Part shown: positions 56,639 through 64,000 of the stretch, piece after piece
Layout of the letters: each line of letters begins with the position of its first letter
Position numbering within the stretch: the first letter of the stretch is position 1
Program-made: the position numbers and the translations under genes
The notes under the pieces: model-generated
What the model saw: the letters and a program-made list of their open reading frames with translations, nothing else
Told to the model about the DNA's origin: nothing
The model's database searches: none
NCBI RefSeq assembly: GCF_018294505.1
Contig: NC_057810.1
Coordinates: 209,826,113-209,890,112, forward strand
Length of the DNA: 64,000 nt
Direction of reading: 5' to 3'
Source: Triticum aestivum
Lineage: Eukaryota; Streptophyta; Magnoliopsida; Poales; Poaceae

Positions 56639-57840
56639 ACTTCCGTGATGATACGTGTACATCCATGACGATTTTATGATAGAATCAAGATAGTCATACA
56701 TGTTCTGTCATAGAAGTGTTCCATGACATTACCAAAATTATCATCACGGAAGTGTCCACTTCCATGACGATAAATTATGCGTCATAGAAGTGCTTTCGTG
56801 GAGGGTGGTCGACACGTGGCATCCACCATAATGGGACGCTATTACGCTATCGGGTTCCGGTTTGGATCTGGTAACCCGTTAACAACACAGACCAATGGCG
56901 ATTTTCCACGTGTAAAATTCTCAATGGCGAGAGGAACCACGTGTCGGCTCACTGTTGGGATAGATGGCATCCATTCATTGGACTGAAGGCGCCTATGATA
57001 CGTCGACACGTGGCATGACCCAACAGAGGCTCATTCCAGTGAAAAGGCTGGCCCATTTGACTTGGTCAAAAGTTAGCAGGCCGGCCCATGGAAAGCCTGT
57101 TAACGGCCTATTCGCATATAGCCCATTTACAACCCGCTAACTCACCTCCTGTTATGGCCTACCGGAATTTGGCCCAGTAGCGTCATCTGGGCCGTCCAAT
57201 ATGATTCCAGCCCATTGTAACTTCCAGCCCATGTATGGCCCATGACATCTTTCGACCCATAGGAGGCCCTTTGTAACTCTGGGCCCATTAAAGGCCGAGA
57301 TGAAACTGGCCCATAATGAACAGTGTATCGCTTTATACCCATTAACGGCCCATTATTCCGTCGACCGTTTCCAGCCTGTGTTAACTTTCGGCCTTCTAAG
57401 GGCCCATTTATTCTTGGGCTCATTTCCAGAATTCGATTACTTACGGCCCGTTACTGGCATGTTCCACTTGTGGGCCAAATTCAGCTCATGGTTACAGTCG
57501 GCTTGTTTGTGGCCCGTTACCCCGTTGGACTATTTTTATAGCGTCATCAAATACGACCTATTAACGGCCTGTTATGGTCGGGCCATAAAACAGACGATTT
57601 CCACTCTAGCCCATTTATGGCCCATTTTGCGGGCCATTATTTGGTCCATGAATAGTACGACCCATGTTTGGTGAAACGATTATACGGCCCGTAGAAGGCC
57701 CATAGATTAGAGGCCCGTAGAAGGCCCATGGATCCTACGGCCCGTAAAAGGCCCATGGATCCTACGGCCTATAGAAAGCCCATGGATCCTACGACCCGTA
57801 GAAGGCCCATGGATCGTACAACCCGTGGAGGGCCATGGTC
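56639..57840. repeat. CACTA subterminal repeat zone
   Basis: GTCATAGAAGTG-type words (56720, 56772) and more than twenty GGCCCA/GGCCCG words in both orientations are spread over about 800 bp. Such arrays bind the TnpA-type protein in CACTA elements. The frames inside are artefacts of the repeats. Confidence 0.75.
57684..57817. repeat. 27-bp tandem repeat, five units
   Basis: Units ACGGCCCGTAGAAGGCCCAT plus GGATCCT or similar begin at 57684, 57711 (26 bp), 57737, 57764 and 57791; a degraded sixth follows at 57818. It lies at the inner edge of the subterminal zone. Confidence 0.88.
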
Positions 57841-60800
57841 ACTAGAAAAGGTAGCAGGACCATGGTTACAACAGTCTGTGTGTTGCCATGGTTATTGTGG
57901 CCTAGTTATAAAAATAGGTTATTGTGGCCACTAGAAAAGCGAAGAAAAAGAACTGCAGTGACTACAAGCAAACAAGTAAACAAGACAATAAGGAAATAAA
58001 TAAGCAAGCAACCAACGCTAGGCTATTACTGCTATTATACATATTACATCCACTCGGCGTCAAAGTTCGCCACCAGTGGAAATATAGGGAACAAAGCAGC
58101 ATATTACATACACTGGCCGTCTAAATTGGCCAGCAGTGCAAATAAACGCGGCAATAAAACAAGTCCATAACTGAAACAACTTCAGAAGAGCTCAAGAAAT
58201 GTTATCCTGGGTATCCACCATGCTGGCAATAAGCTTAGCAAGCTTATTAACTTTGTCCTGTTTGGCGCTAAAATCCTCCAACGCTTGCTGTTGCACCAGA
58301 AAGTATGCATCTAAATGCTCCAGGGACTTCCGCAGTCCTTCAGCTTCTTGTCGTAGCACAACTGATCGATGTCTTTCAGCTTGTAGTTGAGAGTCAAGAA
58401 ACCGAACTGATTCGGACAATGAGTTTGAATAGCTTGTGCCAGCGGTAGTGGCCTGTAACTCGAACACTAAACCAAGACATGACTTTTGGGTTGTCTCATT
58501 GTCTTCAAGATAGTTTCCCTTAGCTGTTTTATCAGCTTTGTTGGAGACCAACAAGGATGTCTCACTATCCTGAACCTTATCTGCATTACTTCCTTTACCA
58601 TTGCTTAATAAGGCACTCTTCCCCAATATTTTGTCAGCATTCTAAAAGAAGAAACAAGCAGACACATAATAGGTTTAGCATGTACTAGTATATGAAACTC
58701 ATTTCGGTGAACCAGTTCGTTAGTAAGGTGGACATGATTAAACTACCAAGTCTTCTATTGCCAAGTAGTACATAATAAAAGCATCAAATAAACATATATC
58801 TATGTCCTATGGTCACTGCATTGTCTTGCCAAATCAAAATAGAGACATGGTTCAAATCATATCAGTTCAAGAAAAAGCAGCACTTAAAGAATACAAAGCG
58901 TGGGAATCTACACAACACAACAAGATTTCAGATGGGTACCATGGGTCTACATGTACAACAACACTATTGGATCTGTTGTGATGCTAGTAATGTGCATGAT
59001 ATGAGAAGTCAACTATATACACAATTGAAATTGAAATCAACAGAGCTATTTATAAGGGCAAACCTATTAAAGAAACATGCGTAAACATACATGTTGTGCC
59101 ATTGGAGTTTTGATTGGATCCTTCAATTTAAAAATAAGTTTGTATGAGTAAACACAGTGATACAAGAGCAAAGCAGTATGCACGATAGCAATGGAATCTT
59201 AAATGAGAACAGTTGTTCTTCAGGTTTAAGCACTTGTTCTACATGAACAAAGTATAGCAAGATGCAAGCATATAGTAATTAAAAATAAAAAATGAGCTCA
59301 TAGACCTTACCACATTCTTGGTTCGGGACCAGTACAAAACAAGGCTTTCCCAGTCATCGTCCAGTAAATGTGTCTCAGGATAACGTAAGGGAATTTGATG
59401 AGTTTCTTTGCCAGCGAAGTACATTTTCTTCAGGTAATTCTGATACTGCTACCAAGCATTCTTGAAGATAGCAAAGGTATTAGCACATGTTAACTCATCC
59501 TGAGTTTCCAAATTGGTCCTTCTCTATAGAGAAAATGGGAAAATTTGCTGTATTATAACCATCATGGAGGTAGAATGTATGGAACAAAGCAAAGTAATTG
59601 CTGTGAAAACATCCATCCATCCAAACATCACGACTCCTGACCGTCTTTCGCCACGGGTCCACGACACACATAGGATTTAACAACATCAAATGCGATAGAT
59701 GCTAAACTACGAATGGCTGGATGTGCTTCGTCCATAAGAATAGGTGTACTAACTGGTGGAGTTGGGGTTCGCCGTGGTAGTACTAGTACTTTGGGCACTG
59801 GAGTTGCCTTACTAACTGCTCTTGTTTGGGAGCTCTATGGTGGAGATGGTGTTGTGTCAACAAGAACTAGGTTACTATCTGCTGGGTTGGGGTTAGATTG
59901 GGTGAAGCTGGTTCTGTGTCCCATTGCAATAGGGGTACAATCTGCGAGAGTCTGGGTTATGTGTGGTAGGACTGGTTCTCGTGCATGTAAAACCATTGTA
60001 TGAGAGACAGATGCAATAGATAGTGTGGAAAAAAGAGGGCATAAAATTATTGACATGTATATTGTTTAACTAAAAGGGATAGCATGACATAATTTCACAT
60101 ATATGATGTCTATCTAAACTGGATAGCATAGCATGACATAATTCAAAGATATGATGACTAACTAAACAGGATGGCATGAGATAATTATATGATGTCTTTA
60201 GTAAACAGGTTCACATGACATAATTCACATACATGTTATCTAAGTAATCAGGATCACATGATTTAATTCACATATGTGATTTATATGCTAAGCAGAGGGC
60301 ATTCACATATATGATCTCTGAACTAAGAACATGGTGTTGAATATTGTGTATATGATGTCTAAACTATGTAATGCAAGACACCATATGCATGATATGAGCA
60401 GTATAACTGTGCCAAGTTAGAGCATACACCTCAGTGGGGGAATATGACTGGTCATTTGTCTCTGAATCCATCTCTGAGGAGCTATCGGTACCCAACAAGC
60501 GATCTGCTTCGACAGGTAGCACTGTTTGCTCTGAAGACCTTGTTTTCACTCTAGATTTTTCCATCACCCACTCAAATGGCTGATTCACAGGAAGAGTAGT
60601 TTAATGTACAAACATTGTCGACAAATGGAAATGTAATGAAGAAAAGGACGGGCAAGATATCATTCAAATATATGATGCCTGGTTAAACAGGATGGCATTG
60701 CATATTTCACATATATTATGGCTGGCTAAAAGAGACGAGACTGCATAATTCCCATATATGATATATAAACTAAATAGGTGGCATTACAGAACATGTCTAA

Positions 60801-61747
60801 ACTAAGCAGATAACATATATGATGTCGAAAGTAGGCACTTCAAGACAACATATGCATGATATGACTAACATCATCATGCCAAGTTAGAGCAAACAACTTG
60901 GGGGGGGGAGTAAATAGGAGCGGCCAGCTGTGTCTGAATCCGCCTCAGAACAGATATCTTCCTCTGGATTACAATCTAGGGAGGGGGGGGGGGCGGTTTT
61001 CCATTGAACCCACCATGGAGCAATGTATTCATGACATTGTATTGCCGCACAAAACTCTTCTCTTTTTCTCTACATGTTCAACATGACTGTGTACACTATC
61101 TGACATGCATATGAAAAAAATATAGTGAGATTATGTAAGGAGAGCATGCAGAAATCTAGAGTGATGGTAACAACCAGTGGATGGATCCAAAAATAATGAT
61201 AGCAGGCTGATGATAGCTTTAAATTAATAAAAAGACAGAAGATGCTTTACTATTTGTTTCCTACCCAAAATGAACAACATAGGCAGAGATACTATTCATT
61301 ACTGCCTCGATATGTGCCAGATAATATACAGAGATACTATTCATTGCTGCCTCGATATGTGCCCCACAACTAATTTTAAAACTCAAGTTTCAACATTAAT
61401 TTGGACCTGACTTGGAGTCTAAGAGGTGAACATGACGATAAAGTAGTAGGTAATATTAAGCAATGCATAACATAAGCAGAAACAAAAGAGTGGGACCTCT
61501 CTCATGGACTCGTGTACTCCTCAAGTTCATCTGCTGAGTCGATGATGGTGATGCCATTGCGGTGGGTGCCGGCGGTAGGGAAGGAGATCTGAGGCAGCAA
61601 AATACGGCCAAGAGTCGTGATATCTGGTTTGGTGGATGCTTCTATCGATGGAGCAGCTCAGATGAGGTGGACGACGTTGTGGCAGGAGCAGGACAAACCA
61701 CACAAAGTTTTCTTCGACACCTACCTATAACTGAAGTAATTTTGTAA

Positions 61748-62129
61748 GGGCTCCTTTGGCTTGCAGGATTCTAAAAACCCAGAGATAGGAAAAACACCGG
61801 AATAGGATTCAAAACAAAGCATTTTAAACACATGATTTCTGTCAACTTGGGTGTTTGGTTCACAGGAATTGGAAGAGCAGAGGAATGCAAAGAAACATGG
61901 CCAAATTAAAGTGAAACCATATGAAAGCGTGTACAGTTAGAATGTTATTCTGCCACTAATGCACTTGGTCTTGTTTTCATGCATAGGATTTTGAAAAGTA
62001 GGTCAAGGTGGATGTTTTTCTCCATTCCTTTCAATAAAATGCATGAATAATTGAATAGTAGAGTGCCATAGGAAAAATTTCCTATTGCTATGTTTTCCTT
62101 TCAGTTTTTCCTTTGAACCAAAATAGCCC
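61748..62129. mobile_element. Tourist/PIF-Harbinger-type MITE (382 bp) inside CACTA
   Basis: Ends GGGCTCCTTTGGCTTGCAGG and the complement of CCTTTGAACCAAAATAGCCC, with TAA at 61745-61747 and 62130-62132, the 3-bp duplication of Harbinger elements. It lies in a non-coding part of the CACTA element, probably an intron. Confidence 0.82.
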
Positions 62130-62639
62130 TAATGGATCGACATGAATGTAGAGTACTAAGTGATGCGATAAGTGCACACCCTCTTTGCCGTAGCTGTGTC
62201 GACCTCGGCATCATTGGGTTGGTCGCCGAAGAAGTTGAGGCAGAGGTGGCTATCGGAGGTGTGGAGGAAGATCTGAGGAATATGTAGACGGCGTCCATGG
62301 CACTACTCAATTGTGATGGATGGTTCCATTGTTGGAGCAGCTGCGGTGAGCCGTAAGACGTCAATGCTGAAGTAGTACAAGACATACATCCTTAATCTCA
62401 AGTGGGATTCTAATAGCATCTACAATAGATTATGTAAAATACATCACCCAAAATTGACAGATGTAACATTTACATCACAACAAAGCACCTGACTACAACA
62501 GATGAGGTAAAAACTGTAGACTCTGGACTTAACTGTCGAAACTGAAATTTACCGTGGAATCTGAATGTTACTGTCGAAACTGAACACACTGGTAGCAGAG
62601 AGGCACTTCACATGTAGTTTTGGCCGCTCGAGCACTAGT

Positions 62640-62950
62640 AGTAGCAAAATAGTGATCTAAATCAGCAGGTGATCGAGGGGGAACACAATAGCAGATAGCA
62701 TCCGGAGCAGCAGCGCCTGGAGGAGCAACGCGAACTAGATACAAAGCAGCAACTCGTGTAGCTGCAATAGCCTGTGTACCAGCATCAGCAGCGCGAGTGA
62801 GAGCAAGAGCAAAGCAGCAGCACGAGCGAGGGGGAGAGCAGAGCAGCAACACAAGCGAGGGCCGGAGCAGCAAAAGGAGCAGCATGAGCAAGCGAGAGAC
62901 GGAGCAGCAGCAGTAGCACGAGCGAGCGAGCGAGAGCCGGCGCAGCAACA
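62640..62950. repeat. AGCAGC/GAGCGAG low-complexity tract
   Basis: Imperfect runs of AGCAGCA, GAGCAAG and GCGAGCGAG give a 168-codon Cys/Leu/Ser-rich frame on the - strand that is a low-complexity artefact. It is part of the GC-rich leader or intron region of the CACTA gene. Confidence 0.6.
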
Positions 62951-63510
62951 TCAGATTTAGCTGGTATGGCCGCCGCCGCTGAAGGGGCCTCGCACTGGGG
63001 GAGAGCCGCCGTGGAGATATCGCCCGCTGCGCCGGCTTCGAGGTAGCCGCGCCATGGGGTGCAGGATGGAGCACCGTCGGCGTCGGGAGGTCGAGTTAAG
63101 GAGAAGGTGCAATGTGATGAGTGTACAACCTCTTTGGTGGCACTAAGTAGGCCTTGGATTCGTCCGAGGAGTCGGTGAGGATGTTGCGGTTCCAGTGGAG
63201 TAGGTTAAGGTGGCATTGTGGGGATGGAGCAGCCGCGATAGACGAGGCGATCATCGGAGTAGCTCCTTGGAGGTGGAGGATGGGGCGGGTGAACCGACGG
63301 GACGACGAGATCGATTACGGATCCTCATATGGGGAGGTGGATGAGGGACGTCGAGCTGTTGCGGTGGACGATGTCATCGGGGAAGAGGCTCCGACTAGGC
63401 AACATTGAGGTGGAGGACGAAGGAGGGTGGGGTTTCGTGGCTGGAGCAGAGATGTTATGGCGGCCTAGGATTTCGAATGGCAAAAAGGAGGCGATGGGAG
63501 GGGGAACCAT

Positions 63511-64000
63511 GACTCAGGGACACGCTTGTCCAAAATGTAGGGTGTGTTACAAAAGTACCCCACCGATTTGAACTAGCGGCCCTTTCGGCTCAGGGTTAGA
63601 AGGGGGATTTCGCGTGTCGGGATTTGGCAGCTGCAGGAAATTTTCGCGCGCGTTGTAATTTCGGGATAGTAAGGCACAAGTTGTGAAGGCGCATGTTTTG
63701 GGAGCACGATACCTGAATTTTCGGGATATAACAAGGTGTGGGTTGAATTTTAGGGACAAGCCTAATGTTTAATATTGTACGTACCAAATCAATTTCACAC
63801 TTCCCTCAACAAAAAAAGGAAAAAAATAAAGCTATTCACACCACACAAAGAGAGAGTCTTGTCCCGTTTTACTGTACAAATGCTATTCAAAGCTACAAAT
63901 CCATGTTATGTCCAATTAATTTTTTTTGCTGGTTGTATAATGCATGTAACCTACTCATACTAACATTTTAGTGCACTCCAAATGTCTATACTACTTCTTC
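63511..64000. other. Upstream of CACTA gene; no feature recognised
   Basis: 63511-63760 may be the promoter side of the CACTA gene. After 63760 the sequence is AT-rich with no transposon terminus, and no return to the Angela LTR interrupted at 56622 is seen. Confidence 0.3.

Larger units (their letters stand above)
58192..63510 (-). pseudogene. CACTA-encoded Transposase_24/TnpA-like gene, decayed, multi-exon
   Basis: Read on the - strand. 63510-63325 is a probable first exon (MVPPPIASFLPFEILGRHN … SRSLFPDDIVH). 60580 to about 60433 is an acidic exon (FEWVMEKSRVKTRSSEQ … SPTEV) before a GTGTATGC donor. About 59521-59311 reads TNLETQDELTC … NYLKKMYFAGKETHQIPLRYPE … WESLVLYWSRTKNV before GTAAGG and contains an in-frame TAG (59449-59451). 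58641-58192 is the last exon, after TTCTTTTAG, with a coiled coil (FLDSQLQAERHRSVVLRQEAEGLRKSLEHLDAY) and a stop. The LVLYWSRTKN text resembles the 'yxxW…R…N' signature of plant Transposase_24 proteins. These bind CACTA ends rather than cut DNA. The DDE transposase (TnpD) is not in the window. Several stops show it is not functional. The exon chain is approximate. Confidence 0.6.
56623..64000 (-). mobile_element. CACTA transposon, one end in window
   Basis: Begins CACTACAAAAAAATACAC directly after ATG (56620-56622, candidate 3-bp duplication). A subterminal inverted pair ACTTCCGTGATGAT (56639-56652) and ATCATCACGGAAGT (56740-56753) and many GGCCCAT/GGCCCGT words (57040-57840) form the transposase-binding zone. 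A decayed gene on the - strand follows. I could not find the opposite terminus (TTTTTTTGTAGTG) before 64000, so the element continues beyond the window or lost that end. Confidence 0.82.

Noticed and set aside
57728..57934. Frame with a repeated MDPTARKRP-like motif
   Set aside because: It is a translation of the 27-bp CACTA tandem repeat.
62568..63074. 168-codon - strand frame rich in Ser, Arg and Leu
   Set aside because: It arises from AGCAGC/GAGCGAG low-complexity DNA with no conserved motif.

Overview
The window is plant nuclear DNA from a grass genome dominated by transposons, most likely tribe Triticeae (wheat, Aegilops, barley, rye). The evidence is an Angela/WIS/BARE-1-type Copia element, a LARD with LTRs of about 4.5 kb, an Athila-clade (Sabrina-like) Gypsy element, a CACTA element and many short Stowaway MITEs starting CTCCCTCC. 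Species and chromosome cannot be read from the sequence. There is no bacterial-style operon, CRISPR array or rRNA, and I recognised no tRNA gene.

Only two host genes look intact. (1) On the + strand, 14331-18370 is a two-exon gene for a PRCC-like nuclear protein (417 aa); its 2.8-kb intron is packed with MITEs. (2) On the - strand, 21874-21611 is an 87-aa small mitochondrial protein resembling ATP synthase subunit f, probably with an intron in its 3' UTR. The two genes are convergent and about 3 kb apart. A third host gene, an F-box/LRR/FBD gene (- strand, 25353-23560), is broken by a 7-bp loss and later shifted back into frame by a 7-bp tandem duplication. A MYB/SANT-like, NAM-associated pseudogene (42273-44250) is frameshifted and split by a Mutator-like MITE.

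Layout: 1-5935, old Gypsy-type debris with an LTR at 4175-4588. 5936-12743, an LTR-bounded element (TSD AACAC/AACCC) carrying a spliced but decayed gene of the 'putative gypsy type transposon' (Transposase_28) family, and itself hit by an element now present as a solo LTR (7177-8535, TSD GTGTC). 12739-25400, the gene island. 25700-27040, a LINE 3' end and an 847-bp hAT-type element with a perfect 8-bp TSD. 27432-40256, a complete 12.8-kb LARD with TSD CCACG. 40262-44610, GC-rich repeat DNA and the NAM-like pseudogene. 44611-56506, an Angela-type Copia element whose left LTR is split by a 7.36-kb Sabrina-like element. 56507-56622, a further Copia LTR start interrupted by a CACTA element that runs to the window end.

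The transposons form a readable insertion order: Sabrina-like into the Angela LTR; CACTA into a second Angela LTR; the LARD and the hAT element into one older repeat; the solo-LTR parent into the composite element; one MITE inside another MITE. I found no clear novel molecular system. The most unusual items are the composite LTR element with a truncated host-like spliced gene and no visible PBS or PPT, the paired 7-bp indels in the F-box gene, the dense CGGACGTCCG palindrome array in the solo LTR, and the inverted-plus-direct repeat at 19892-20037.
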